The notes under the pieces are model-generated. The model worked only from the letters and a program-made list of their open reading frames with translations. It had not been told where the DNA came from and did no database searches. From positions 1-25,990 of the forward strand of contig JALKBU010000748.1 of assembly GCA_023091735.1 (NCBI GenBank): DNA of 25,990 bases, in the 5' to 3' direction. Source of the DNA: Trichomonas tenax (Eukaryota; Parabasalia; Trichomonadida; Trichomonadidae). This document shows positions 17,424 through 25,990 of this stretch, piece by piece. Position 1 is the stretch's first letter. Every line of letters starts with the position of its first letter. A program made the translations under genes and the position numbers.

Positions 17424-17605
17424 TTTCTCGCTACTCTAGCAATCTGCTTGTTTATCATATTATTAGTTTATAATTTTATTGATCTTCTTATTTATTGATC
17501 ATAATACACATAATAAATACATGTTTGATTTCAGCAACAATATTTTAGTTTGTATCTTGAATGGAACAAAGATATAACTCGAAGAATGGAATGAAGAACA
17601 AAATC

Positions 17606-17616
17606 TGTCATGTAAA
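17606..17616 (-). promoter_or_regulatory. TTTACATGACA motif, inverted, before the gene at 17646
   Basis: Reads TGTCATGTAAA on the plus strand, ending 30 nt before the ATG at 17646. Confidence 0.4.
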
Positions 17617-17633
17617 ATGATAAAAATCAAGTG

Positions 17634-17641
17634 TCATTTTT
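17634..17641 (+). promoter_or_regulatory. initiator-like TCATTTTT before the gene at 17646
   Basis: The A of TCA is 10 nt before the ATG, as for the PAP2 and TFIIS genes. This gene therefore carries both elements. Confidence 0.45.
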
Positions 17642-17645
17642 TGAT

Positions 17646-18998
17646 ATGGAGAGCTTTCATCCAGATATTACAGAATTAATGAGTTCGACATTACATCCAA
17701 AGACAGATATGTTCTTTAGATTGAATTCAACACGTGCTCTTGAAAATGAAAGCTATAATGTTATTTTTGACTATATTTTTAGATTTGAATTGGACATGGA
17801 CGGGGCTTTGACTGTTTTAACATACGAAAAACTAAACGAATGCGCTTCTGCAGCAATTCAAGCAAGTGATTCTTCGCCTCAAATGCTTTTATACGCACAT
17901 TATATTTTAGTTAATTTATGCCTATGTGAATTTCAAATTCAAGTTCAAAATTCACTTAACTACATCGCAGATAATATAGATAATAATCTTTTACCGTTTT
18001 TAAATGGCGAGCTTCGTCAAATTCTGAAATTTACTGAAATAATAAGTGAAAATCCCGAAACTGAAACGGAAGTTCAGGAAGATCAGAAAATTTATAAAGA
18101 AAAACCACAGTTTGATCCTTTAGTTGGCGCACATAGAATTTATAGTAAGAATTATCATCCATTTACTGAATATATTCAATTCTTTGACTTATTGCATACG
18201 AAGAATCCTGATGTTGATACAATTCAGCACATGTTTTACACACTTTCGAATAGCTTTGAAGACTTTACTACAATTTTTAATTATGCACTTTCAAAAACAG
18301 AATGCATATCAGATTTCGCAGAATTTATCATAATATCATTTGATATCCCAATCCCACAGACATTATTATTTAGCAATATCTTAAAAGATCTTATTAATAC
18401 GATCTCTCAACGAAATCCACATTATTCACGTGTTACCATAGAGTTTAAACTTGTAAGCGAGTTAGTTGATAAAGTCGTTATATGTGCTGCCGATTGCACG
18501 CACAAATTAGAATATTATATGATAGCTGCTTATATTTCTAGAGGCCATTCATCAATGTCACACATGCTTGATATGGTAACTTTCACGATGTATAATACAA
18601 ATCAAATTTCTGATTATGTTGCTTCATTTGGTTTCGATATTTGTCATCTCAATGGATACAAAGGATATTTTGCGTTCTTCATGCAGTTTCTCACGAAAGA
18701 GCAAATCGAAATTGTCAAAAATACATTTCTCCAGGCCAAATCAGTATATTTTGGTGAATCAATTCCTTATCTTTTCAATATTCCTTTCTTTTTCGCAATG
18801 TTTGATGAAAAAGAAAACGACCCAATGTTTGCAGATCCAAGAAGTAACAAAAATGTTAAATTACTTCTTGCAACACAGTATAAAAGAATGGAATTTCCAA
18901 ATGCCAATTTCGCAATGCAGTGCGTTCATTCTTTCTTGAATGACCTTTGCAGGAAGTTCCATGATTCGCGCAGGCAGCCATTCCCTGAAAGTAAATAG
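17646..18998 (+). CDS. large alpha-helical protein of unknown function
   Basis: 450 residues from the ATG at 17646; the frame is open upstream only to a GTG. The sequence looks almost entirely helical, with regularly spaced leucines and no transmembrane, signal or metal-binding signature, plus a short acidic linker at about 137-150 (ENPETETEVQEDQ). It could be a helical-repeat scaffold, but I see no clear repeat unit and recognise no family. The flanking E2 gene is on the same strand, 222 bp away, with its own end. It is probably a single-gene unit with both promoter types upstream. Confidence 0.75.
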   Translation: MESFHPDITELMSSTLHPKTDMFFRLNSTRALENESYNVIFDYIFRFELDMDGALTVLTYEKLNECASAAIQASDSSPQMLLYAHYILVNLCLCEFQIQVQNSLNYIADNIDNNLLPFLNGELRQILKFTEIISENPETETEVQEDQKIYKEKPQFDPLVGAHRIYSKNYHPFTEYIQFFDLLHTKNPDVDTIQHMFYTLSNSFEDFTTIFNYALSKTECISDFAEFIIISFDIPIPQTLLFSNILKDLINTISQRNPHYSRVTIEFKLVSELVDKVVICAADCTHKLEYYMIAAYISRGHSSMSHMLDMVTFTMYNTNQISDYVASFGFDICHLNGYKGYFAFFMQFLTKEQIEIVKNTFLQAKSVYFGESIPYLFNIPFFFAMFDEKENDPMFADPRSNKNVKLLLATQYKRMEFPNANFAMQCVHSFLNDLCRKFHDSRRQPFPESK

Positions 18999-19330
18999 AT
19001 TGTTTTATATAGATTTTCACAAAATTATACAATAATTTTTTTAATATATTATTTTACTATGAATCTTTCAAACTAACAATCAGAGAATCAATGAATAGTA
19101 TTTCCTTAATTGTATTATTGAATAGCTTAATATTTCAAAATCTATATTTATTCAAACAAAATCATGTAATAATAATCTACTGGAGATCAAGCACACATCT
19201 AAGTGCACCTGTTTCATCAAAATATTAATCTTGAGATCATTGATATAATATTCAATTTTTTTTTGAAACCAAAATCATCATTTTCAAAGGCATACGAATG
19301 GCATAACATTTGGGCCATAATGCCAATGAA
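18999..19330. other. intergenic stretch, nothing recognised
   Basis: AT-rich 3' flanks of two convergent genes. An ACTAACAATCAG at 19072-19083 resembles a trichomonad intron end but lies outside any gene. Confidence 0.4.
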
Positions 19331-19723
19331 TTACTTGAGAAATTCCTGCAATGCAATATTTTCTTCAATTAATTTTTCTTTTTCCTTTTGTAAATCTTCG
19401 ACCCTTTGACTAATCAAGCGGTAGTTGAGGATATCATAGACATTTTGGTCAGAAAGTGTATAAATATTTTTCTTTTTTGAAGAATCAACTTTTTCGAGCA
19501 CAATATCATCGATCTGCTTTTGCAATTCACGTTCTTTTTCATCTAATTGATCTAATAAGTTCATTACGAATATATTTGAATGAGTGAATATTTTATATAA
19601 GTTTTCATTCTTTGTTGCCAAGTTCTGTAGATTCACTTCGCGCTGCAAAAGTTTGTTGTCGAAGGAAATCTCGAGAAGTTGAGCAACATCGAGAAAGTTT
19701 GGATCTTCAGAGATCTGGGACAT
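19331..19723 (-). CDS. small coiled-coil protein of unknown function
   Basis: 130 residues. Predicted helical throughout, with heptad-rich coil at about 55-85 (LLDQLDEKERELQKQIDDI) and 104-130 (ISQRVEDLQKEKEKLIEENIAL). No other domain. Length and a central LLDQLDEKE stretch recall small coiled-coil transport subunits such as IFT20, but the similarity is too weak to name. The ATG at 19723 is preceded by a CCATTTTA box, 8 nt away. No promoter array. Confidence 0.6.
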   Translation of the reverse strand: MSQISEDPNFLDVAQLLEISFDNKLLQREVNLQNLATKNENLYKIFTHSNIFVMNLLDQLDEKERELQKQIDDIVLEKVDSSKKKNIYTLSDQNVYDILNYRLISQRVEDLQKEKEKLIEENIALQEFLK

Positions 19724-19725
19724 TA

Positions 19726-19733
19726 TAAAATGG
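19726..19733 (-). promoter_or_regulatory. initiator-like CCATTTTA
   Basis: On the minus strand, just before the ATG at 19723, with the A of CCA 8 nt upstream. Weaker match to TCAYTTTT. Confidence 0.35.
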
Positions 19734-20325
19734 CCACTTTTCTGATCTCACATTTTCTTTTTGATTCAGAACCTTATTATCAGTCAATAAATCAAATATC
19801 ACTGAACAAAAATCAATTTTGTATATCTTCGTCAAGATGTCAACGAATAGTCATATACATTATAATTGAACACTTACAATAGATTAATATAAGCCTAATC
19901 ATAACGGATGCATAGATATTTCATATATTCATAACAATTCATAAACAAAATCAAGTATTTTAATAGCATATTCAAGTATTCACAGCTGATAACACTTCAA
20001 TAAATTGAGTACATAGATATTCCAAATGAGTTTTATCTTTAATCACTGAATTTCCTCTAATATTGTTGAATGTTTTCTAATGTAGAGAATCCTACTAGTA
20101 AATATACTTCCACATTATAAAATGTTGATATAAATATTGATGTTGATGTTAAAAAACGATGACTTAAAGAAGATTTGAGTGAATCACAACAAATTATTTA
20201 GTATCAAAGAGAATAAACAAAGAGGGTGATAGATAGAACCAAGTGGATGATGTATGATATATTAAGGATGCCTGAAAAAGCTTTGAATATGAAACATTTT
20301 GTAGAGTCAGAAAATATAATAATTT

Positions 20326-20336
20326 TGACATGTAAA
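20326..20336 (-). promoter_or_regulatory. TTTACATGTCA motif, inverted, before NAE1
   Basis: Reads TGACATGTAAA on the plus strand, 43 nt before the ATG at 20380. Single copy. Confidence 0.4.
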
Positions 20337-20379
20337 TACACTAAATATGACAGTGAATTAAATTATTTGACTCAATCAA

Positions 20380-21858
20380 ATGCAAGATAAATACGACAGA
20401 CAAATCAGACTCTGGGGAACGACAGGACAGGAAGCGATCAACCAGGCAGTCATAGTGTCCCTTGGCGCAAGTTCCACTGCTGCTGAAGTACTGAAAAACA
20501 TGGCACTTCATGCTGTAGGAAAGATTTTAATCATCGATGACGCATTGGTAACAGAACAAGACTTACAGGAGAATTTTTACATCGAACAGGACGGTTTGGG
20601 CAAACCAAGAGCAGATGAAATCGCTAAAAATATCAATGAAATAAATCCAGATCCTCAAATCATTACATTACACAAATCGCCGAATGATTTAGAGTCACTT
20701 AATCATGAACTGGTTAATGAGAATGCATTTATTGTATCTTATGATAATCAAAGTCCTGAATTCTTGACAAAGCTCTCTGATTTTGTCAGGGAACACCATT
20801 GCCGTCAAATGCACATCCAAGCATCCGGACTTATGGGCGCATTTTACATTGATGCAGGAAATCATTATTCTTTTGAAGGACCTCTTCAAAGTGCTGACGC
20901 TTGGACAGATTTCAGACTTGAAAAGCCATTCCCTGCACTTAAGGAGTACTTTGAAAGCTTTGATCTTGAAAATTTGCCTGATGATCAACACGCGATGGTG
21001 CCATTCATTGTCATGCTTTACCACGCACGCCAAATAGTCCTGAAAGAATCAGAAAAGGAGTCTCTCACATTTTCAGATACAGAAAAAATACGTCAAGTTA
21101 TTCGTAAAATGGAAAGAAAAGAAGATGCAGAACCAAGCATTTCTCAAGCTTTGGAGAAAGCCATTGAAGCCATTAAGGATGGCATCCCTCCAAACACTCG
21201 TGATGCATTTGCTATGGCAGATCGATTTCCCGAGAATGATCCATTCTGGCGTCTTGTTCGTGCAGCACGCGCATTTTATCAGAAGCATGGATCCATTCCA
21301 CACGATGGCGTCACACCAGATATTGAGACGACATCGCAAAACTACAAGATAGTCAAAGAGATATATAAGAAGAAGTCTGAGGAAGACTGGAAGGAAGTTT
21401 TCGAAGGAATGGATGACATCCCAGAAGAATTCAAGCGTAGGTTCGCCAAGAACATCTACAGAATCACTGGAAAGTTGTATCCACCTATTAAAGAGAGCAT
21501 TCACAAAGTAGGAACTGAAAATGATTATCTTATGTTCGGAGATAATCAAAGCGATGCAATCTCTGTTAGAAACGTCTTCATTGCTTCAAGAGCTTTCTAT
21601 GCTGCAAATAATAGAGCACCAACAGAAAACGATCTTGAAGCAGTTCATAATATAATGAAAGAACTGAATATACTAGAAAATGCAGCTACCAAAAAAGTCT
21701 TAGAGCACATTCTTCGTTTCCATGGAAAAGGAATTCCATCCTTCATCACAACAATTTCCGCATTTGCTGCACAAGAACTTACAAAAGCTATCATTCACCA
21801 GCAGCTTACATCCAATCCAGTGTTTATCTTTGATGGCATCCATTGCATTGGTTGCTAA
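20380..21858 (+). CDS. NAE1: NEDD8-activating enzyme E1 regulatory subunit
   Basis: 492 residues. Starts KYDRQIRLWGTTGQEA, the hallmark of ThiF/UBA E1 subunits, then LGASSTAAEVLKNMALHAVGKILIIDD and the NFY...LGKPRA element. The Rossmann glycines are degraded (LGASSTAAEVL), as in NAE1/APP-BP1, where the ATP site lies in the partner UBA3. LRLEKPFPALKEYFESFDLE-like text (RLEKPFPALKEYF) and the end VFIFDGIHCIGC also fit NAE1/ULA1. With UBA3 it would activate NEDD8 for cullin modification. The catalytic cysteine is expected in UBA3, not here. Length is close to the usual 530. The stop overlaps TAAA. Compared with SAE1 or UBA1, NAE1 fits best. Confidence 0.9.
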   Translation: MQDKYDRQIRLWGTTGQEAINQAVIVSLGASSTAAEVLKNMALHAVGKILIIDDALVTEQDLQENFYIEQDGLGKPRADEIAKNINEINPDPQIITLHKSPNDLESLNHELVNENAFIVSYDNQSPEFLTKLSDFVREHHCRQMHIQASGLMGAFYIDAGNHYSFEGPLQSADAWTDFRLEKPFPALKEYFESFDLENLPDDQHAMVPFIVMLYHARQIVLKESEKESLTFSDTEKIRQVIRKMERKEDAEPSISQALEKAIEAIKDGIPPNTRDAFAMADRFPENDPFWRLVRAARAFYQKHGSIPHDGVTPDIETTSQNYKIVKEIYKKKSEEDWKEVFEGMDDIPEEFKRRFAKNIYRITGKLYPPIKESIHKVGTENDYLMFGDNQSDAISVRNVFIASRAFYAANNRAPTENDLEAVHNIMKELNILENAATKKVLEHILRFHGKGIPSFITTISAFAAQELTKAIIHQQLTSNPVFIFDGIHCIGC

Positions 21859-21928
21859 ACGTTGTAAAAATAATTGTCTAAATCAATTATTTATTATATA
21901 TACAAACAAAACAATATACGTTCATTTT

Positions 21929-22924
21929 TTAAGAGGGTTTATAATTCCGCATTAGTTGTTTAAGCGTCCTCAGATTATTCTCCCGATCCTTTTCCATTTC
22001 GATGATCTCTGGAAGCTTAGTAATAAGAGTTTGATGAAATTCATGAAGATCTTTTTTCGTCTGCGTGAGTTCAGATTCGTATTGATGAATTGCTGCTAAG
22101 ATATTATCTTGGAATTCTCCGCCAGCTTCTGAATGGTTTAAGCCCAAACTTTGCAATTCTAAGTCGAGCCTTTGATCAAAACTGAGTGATAAGTAACCAT
22201 GACGTGGAACAAATGGAATTAAAGGATGATATTCTTGATCACTTTCTTCATTCTTATCTGACTCAGGCAACTCACACCTTACGAGTGAGGATAGTAAACA
22301 GTGTATTTTTGTTCGCTGACAACGCTGTGATTTCTCTATTTGGAAAGTTACTCTATTTTTCTCCCAAAATGGGGCAATTTCGTCGGTTTTCATTGGCATT
22401 GGAAGTGATTTTATCGATGTTTTGATATTTTCGCGAATTGTGTTTTGATATGGTTCCATAAACTTTTTGCTCCAGTGTGTTTCACGTTTTATAGGCGAAG
22501 TCTTCTTGGAAATCAGTTCTGTGAACATCTTATTGAGTATTTCTTGGGATCGAGTTGGAATTTTATCAAAAATTCCATTATTTTCTGCTTCAACCCAAAT
22601 ATCATCTTCCTTATTCATCGTAGAGTTGATGTGTTGTCTGTTTCCGACTTCTGTTCTTGAGTTTTGCCTTAATAATTGTGTTTTTGTTATCTCTGGAATT
22701 GTTTCTAATTTGCTTTTATTTTTTTCTTTCGCTTGTTTGTAATAATCTGGATATGTTTTCTGTTTTTCTGTCAACAATTTACCAATTTGAACGAGTATTG
22801 CTTTCATTTGCATCAATTCTTCTAGAGAACAATCATTTATCTTGTTCTTTTGTTCAGGAATGGGTACGTGCTTAACCAGATCATTCATTAATTCAATTTC
22901 TTCGTTAATCAAATATCTATCCAT
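21929..22924 (-). CDS. Ada3-like SAGA/ADA HAT-module protein
   Basis: 331 residues. The C-terminal 85 residues (SFDQRLDLELQSLGL at 248-262, then a long helix with NILAAIHQYESELTQTKKDLHEFHQTLI) follow the Ada3/NGG1 C-terminal pattern: an LE.RL..EL..LGL helix, an acidic gap, a helix with LR..Q.EL, and a final basic helix. Middle parts (around 105-140 and 200-240) are low in recognisable features. Ada3 links the Gcn5 acetyltransferase to Ada2 in SAGA. The similarity is moderate and covers only the C-terminus, so other coiled-coil proteins are possible. Convergent with NAE1 (70 bp between stops) and divergent from the small Tom22-like gene. Confidence 0.5.
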   Translation of the reverse strand: MDRYLINEEIELMNDLVKHVPIPEQKNKINDCSLEELMQMKAILVQIGKLLTEKQKTYPDYYKQAKEKNKSKLETIPEITKTQLLRQNSRTEVGNRQHINSTMNKEDDIWVEAENNGIFDKIPTRSQEILNKMFTELISKKTSPIKRETHWSKKFMEPYQNTIRENIKTSIKSLPMPMKTDEIAPFWEKNRVTFQIEKSQRCQRTKIHCLLSSLVRCELPESDKNEESDQEYHPLIPFVPRHGYLSLSFDQRLDLELQSLGLNHSEAGGEFQDNILAAIHQYESELTQTKKDLHEFHQTLITKLPEIIEMEKDRENNLRTLKQLMRNYKPS

Positions 22925-22962
22925 GATAATACTGTGTTTTTTTCACCAAAAATTTTAGTTCA

Positions 22963-23140
22963 TTTACACGTCATAAATGATTTCATTTACACGACAAAAA
23001 TAAAAAATTGAATATATTACATAGCAAAAAATATTTTACATATCAAAAAATTCAAGTCATTTTCTTAAATTTACTTAGCAAAAATTATTTACACAACAAA
23101 TTTGTATTATTTACATGTCATTTTATACTTTTACATGACA
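22963..23140 (+). promoter_or_regulatory. eight-copy array of TTTACATGACA-type motifs between divergent genes
   Basis: Copies start at 22963, 22986, 23016, 23035, 23070, 23088, 23110 and 23130 on the plus strand; the last is exact, the others vary (for example TTTACACGACA, TTTACTTAGCA). Spacings are 23, 30, 19, 35, 18, 22 and 20 bp. The first copy starts 39 nt from the Ada3-like ATG, and the last ends 51 nt before the ATG at 23192. Confidence 0.7.
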
Positions 23141-23191
23141 CAATGTCAGAAAAGATGATTTCAATAGATGTAAAATAATTATTCTCTAAAA

Positions 23192-23320
23192 ATGATGATA
23201 CAGCCACCACAGCAATCAAAATTCGAAAAGATCAAAGAGGTCGTTAAAGAGGCCGCCTGGGTCATCGGAACATCAGCTTTCGTTATCATCTTCCCAATTT
23301 ACGTTGCTGCTAAGCTCTAA
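23192..23320 (+). CDS. 42-aa tail-anchored protein, Tom22/Tom9-like
   Basis: A 42-residue protein: a short Gln/Pro start, a charged amphipathic helix (residues 9-20) and a hydrophobic segment AAWVIGTSAFVIIFPIYVAA (21-40) with a C-terminal KL. The run AW-x-x-GTS...P is the pattern of the Tom22/Tom9 membrane helix, with its conserved Trp, Thr-Ser and mid-membrane Pro. In trichomonads this would belong to the hydrogenosome outer-membrane import complex. The long acidic cytosolic domain of fungal Tom22 is absent, as in plant Tom9. Codons favour C-ending forms (GTC GTT, GCC GCC TGG GTC ATC), typical of a well-expressed gene, and the stop overlaps TAAA. A second ATG (23195) follows the first. Function is inference. 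Confidence 0.6.
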   Translation: MMIQPPQQSKFEKIKEVVKEAAWVIGTSAFVIIFPIYVAAKL

Positions 23321-23677
23321 ATTTTCGAAGTTTATTAAATACATAAAATTACGATATCTGATTATAATACAAGACTTCCTCCAATTGGGAGTCAAATGAT
23401 TAAAGTCTATTTTCAATATTTAATTTTATCTATTGTCTTTTTAGCCAAACAATAACACCACACATATTAATAGAAATAGATATTATTTACAACTACAATA
23501 TTGCTGACTGACTTGTTTGTTAATGGTCAGATTCAATAATTAAAATTTGTGGTTATAACTTATAATCTAGAAAGGGAAACGAATAGAAAAGTTAAGTAGA
23601 TATTAGTTGGCTGACTGTTTTTTTTATTAAAAATAATTTTGATAAATTTAGAAATTTTCTCATATTAAATATATTTT
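23321..23677. other. intergenic stretch, nothing recognised
   Basis: AT-rich 3' flanks of two convergent genes. Two copies of GCTGACTG (near 23502 and 23610) are the only repeat noticed. Confidence 0.35.
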
Positions 23678-24133
23678 TTATGCAACGAGAGCAGAAGCTG
23701 TCTGAGCGTTATACTTCCAGTTAGGAGCAAGAACACGGCGGGCCTTGTAGTAGCGTGTAAGGCGGTGGATTCTGGATTCGATAAGAATAAGGCGGTACTT
23801 GCCATCGACATCGTGCTTAGCGTGCTCGAGGTGCTTGCGAACGTTTGTAGCCTTTTTGATGAGGTAGTAAAGTTCTTCTGGGAGAGATGGAGCAAGTCCG
23901 TTGGCCTTAAGGATGCGGAGGACCTTGATGCCTGTGACAGCGCGGACCATGCCGATGCCATTGCGGTCACGAAGGAGAGCGCCGATCTGAGATGGGCGAA
24001 CACCCTTCTTAGCGTAGTCGCAGATCATCTGAACGGTCTGCTCAGCTGTGTACTGGAGCCAGTGTGGTGCGGAGCGGCGGTATGGGCATGTGGAGGAGCT
24101 GATACCTTTGCCTGGGGAGTGAAGACGACCCAT
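23678..24133 (-). CDS. RPS13: 40S ribosomal protein uS15 (S13)
   Basis: 151 residues, exactly the usual eukaryotic length. Starts [20 protein letters not shown] and contains the conserved [15 protein letters not shown] (42-56) and [29 protein letters not shown] segments. It binds 18S rRNA in the small-subunit platform. Codon use is strongly biased to C- and G-ending codons, unlike the AT-rich neighbours, as expected for a highly expressed gene. The stop overlaps TAAA. Upstream on the plus strand is TATAACGAT, and two motif copies lie 83-112 nt away in the opposite orientation. Confidence 0.98.
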   Translation of the reverse strand: MGRLHSPGKGISSSTCPYRRSAPHWLQYTAEQTVQMICDYAKKGVRPSQIGALLRDRNGIGMVRAVTGIKVLRILKANGLAPSLPEELYYLIKKATNVRKHLEHAKHDVDGKYRLILIESRIHRLTRYYKARRVLAPNWKYNAQTASALVA

Positions 24134-24516
24134 GAAAAAGAAAAGGTCGATCTATAACGATTATTTTCTCCTCAATTTTAGGAATGGCCAATATCGATTT
24201 TTGTCAAATAAATTGTTTACGCGACAAATATCAAATTACACAACACACTTTTCTCATTTTTCATAATATAGACTTTTCTAAAAGCCAGTGTTTAATTTTC
24301 GAGCCATACATTTAATCATTATAATATTTAGTATCCAAATATTTTATATAAAATTAAATTTTTCAAATTTAACCAAAATCATTTTAATGGCTGTATTTAG
24401 AACTTGTTTGATTTGTGATGAGAGAACTAGTATTAATCAAAAAAATATAAATAATGGAACAAATTTAATAAATCTATAGAACGTTTATGTGGCATATAGA
24501 GAAATACAACAGTAGT
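24134..24516. other. intergenic stretch between two minus-strand genes
   Basis: Contains a TAACGA element (near 24155), two motif copies and a hydrophobic AT-driven open frame I do not call. It probably holds the uS15 promoter and the TFIIS 3' end. Confidence 0.4.
24216..24245 (+). promoter_or_regulatory. two TTTACATGACA-type motifs upstream of uS15
   Basis: TTTACGCGACA (24216-24226) and ATTACACAACA (24235-24245), 19 bp apart, in the opposite orientation to the uS15 gene and 83 nt from its ATG. Confidence 0.4.
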
Positions 24517-25284
24517 TTACCTCTTGAAGTTCAAACCACAATCAAGGCATTCAACGAAATTAGTCATTGGTTCATCTCCACCACGTGTCTGTAACTGATA
24601 GAAAGATGTGCTATTTGACTTGCATCTTGGGCACTGGAAGACGTTAGAAGCTGTCTTCTTTGGTGCTGGAACAGAAATTCCATGTGCAGCTTCGGCAGCA
24701 ATTCTCTTAGCCTCAATCTTCTCTTCTTCTGTCATAAAATCTTCTCTGCTTGCATTGACGAACTTATTGGCTGTTAAAGCTCCAGATTTCAGCTTTTCGC
24801 AGATCTTGAAGATATTATCCTTCTTATCAATTGTTGTAAGAAGATAGATGATGTGTGTGTTATAGTCTTCACCTTGCTTAGCTGTGTTAACTTCATCTTC
24901 GATTTGGTTTGCGATTTTAATTGCTGTATTCTCGTCCATTCCATGCTCTTTGAGAACTGTTCTGATGATTCTTCTCTTTTCTGCGCGTAAATCTGGATTT
25001 TCAACAGAATTTGAGCGAGAAATGTTCTTTCCTGAAGAATTAGCAGCACCACCTGTGTATCTTTTTCTGAGGGCTGACGCCTTCGTAATGATTGTCTCCT
25101 TCTTCGATGCTTCTATGATTTTCTTGAGAAAAACGGCAATCAATTTGAATGTGCTTTCGTCGTTATATGTGCCATCCAAAAGCCTGTCCAGAGTGTTCAC
25201 AACTGCGTCCTCGTTCGCGTCTGGATTCGCTTTGTACTGCATAACGCTCTTCTTGAGAGATTGTAATTCTTCAGCACTTGACAT
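24517..25284 (-). CDS. transcription elongation factor TFIIS
   Basis: 255 residues with the full TFIIS plan. An N-terminal helical domain (about 1-75, LDRLLDGTYNDESTFKLIAVFLKKI) is followed by a Ser/Asn linker, the central Pol II-binding domain (about 95-185), and a C-terminal zinc ribbon with C218, C221, C246 and C249. The hairpin reads QTRGGDEPMTNF, with the acidic pair D237-E238 that reaches the polymerase active site; RSA is the usual sequence before DEP. It should stimulate transcript cleavage by stalled RNA polymerase II. The stop is part of TAAA, and TCACTTTT lies just before the ATG. Clear single-copy-type gene. Confidence 0.96.
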   Translation of the reverse strand: MSSAEELQSLKKSVMQYKANPDANEDAVVNTLDRLLDGTYNDESTFKLIAVFLKKIIEASKKETIITKASALRKRYTGGAANSSGKNISRSNSVENPDLRAEKRRIIRTVLKEHGMDENTAIKIANQIEDEVNTAKQGEDYNTHIIYLLTTIDKKDNIFKICEKLKSGALTANKFVNASREDFMTEEEKIEAKRIAAEAAHGISVPAPKKTASNVFQCPRCKSNSTSFYQLQTRGGDEPMTNFVECLDCGLNFKR

Positions 25285-25990
25285 TTAAAAAGTGACGCGA
25301 ACATATGCGGCATATATAATTAGATTTCTCGGGACCTTTTTGATATCAACTGATGGGCATATATGCAGCTGCTTTACCAAATAAAAATTGGTGATTAATC
25401 GAGTAAATTCCGAGAAAATACTGTTTTTCTAAAATGAACATTCTTTGATTAATATCTCTTTATCTGTGAGTAATATAGAAAAATTGCAAAGGTAACATAT
25501 ATGTAATTTTTAGTAGAGACTAAAATGAATTGTGTTTTGAAACATTTTGCTGAGTTTTTATGATTTGTTAATAGTTCATTTCTTCGAATACTGGTTTTTA
25601 TGCCTGGTTTACGTTCGACTTTCCCTCCCACTTCTTGAGGTGAGGATGGCCAGGGGGTCAAAACATCATGTTATCGATAAATGAAAAGATCAGACATTGA
25701 CATTTCGAAAACTAGATTTTGGCAAATTTTATCATAAAAATTACTGACTACATAGATTGCACATTCTATTATTCTTCTTAGAGTGTGATATAAAGAAGTT
25801 AACGGTCGAAATTTAATTCTTACATGTAAAATCAAATCTGACATATTCCAAATGATGGGGAAAATTTTTCCTTCTGCTGTGTAGTCCCGCGACCTTCATA
25901 ACTTTTTATCTGATCAATATTTTTTCGATTTGAAAGTACTTTCATGTACATATTGATAGTTGTCTATCCAGCGGTATAAGTGGCACAGTC
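25285..25990. other. gene-free right end of the window
   Basis: No gene seen. A 70-codon frame at 25449-25661 starts with TTG and has no family resemblance, so I do not call it. Confidence 0.4.
25288..25295 (-). promoter_or_regulatory. initiator-like TCACTTTT before TFIIS
   Basis: Exact TCAYTTTT match on the coding strand, with the A of TCA 9 nt before the ATG at 25284. Confidence 0.55.

Larger units (their letters stand above)
19724..20379. other. intergenic stretch between divergent genes
   Basis: No gene seen. It holds the single inverted motif at 20326-20336 and an initiator-like box at 19726-19733; otherwise AT-rich without structure. Confidence 0.45.

Noticed and set aside
19072..19083. 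ACTAACAATCAG, similar to the trichomonad intron end ACTAACACACAG
   Set aside because: It lies beyond the stop of the gene at 18998, with no matching GTAYGT donor and no exon after it.
24390..24479. 30-codon frame with RTCLICDE (CxxC)
   Set aside because: Too short, with no second metal pair; the flank is AT-driven.
25449..25661. 70-codon minus-strand frame
   Set aside because: Opens with TTG, no promoter-type element and no family resemblance.

Overview
The window reads as a stretch of an AT-rich, gene-dense, apparently intronless protist genome, most likely a trichomonad (Parabasalia) close to Tritrichomonas. The evidence is: trichomonad-type ankyrin and BTB-BACK proteins; initiator-like TCAYTTTT boxes about 8-13 nt before several start codons; stop codons that overlap a TAAA tetranucleotide in six genes; a flagellar-type coiled-coil protein; and standard nuclear gene content (uS15, TFIIS, NEDD8 E1 subunit) read with the standard code. 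The species assignment is inference.

Layout. 1-2260: a possible gene tail, then two broken ankyrin-repeat genes on the minus strand, one with an in-frame stop and one with a poly-A frameshift. 2562-3011: a divergent histone H3 with a non-canonical tail. 3182-6248: a divergent pair, an ABC1/ADCK-like pseudokinase (-) and a 1+7-TM Wntless/TMEM181-like protein (+). 6323-8625: a nine-copy promoter array followed by a QRICH2/DUF4795-like coiled-coil protein. 8626-12914: mostly gene-poor AT-rich DNA holding a doubtful small ORF and a PAP2-type phosphatase (-). 12915-15613: a BTB-BACK protein, a possible 44-aa ORF, an IQ-motif protein and a short Edc4/Ge-1-like protein (-). 15710-18998: a PPP-family phosphatase (-) diverging from a UBE2T-like E2 (+), then an unknown helical protein. 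19331-25284: a small coiled-coil protein (-), NAE1/ULA1 (+), an Ada3-like protein (-) diverging from a 42-aa Tom22/Tom9-like tail-anchored protein (+), uS15 (-) and TFIIS (-).

The genes are mostly independent housekeeping units. Two touch ubiquitin-type conjugation (E2, NAE1), three touch chromatin or transcription (H3 variant, Ada3-like, TFIIS) and one touches mRNA decay (Edc4-like). The only feature tying many loci together is a repeated 11-mer, consensus TTTACATGACA, about 36 copies counting variants. It lies in the gaps just upstream of genes. In clusters the copies are direct repeats, almost always 18-23 or 29-35 bp apart, close to two or three DNA helical turns. Genes without it tend to carry a TCAYTTTT-like box at the start codon. 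This phased array is the best candidate for an undescribed regulatory system here.
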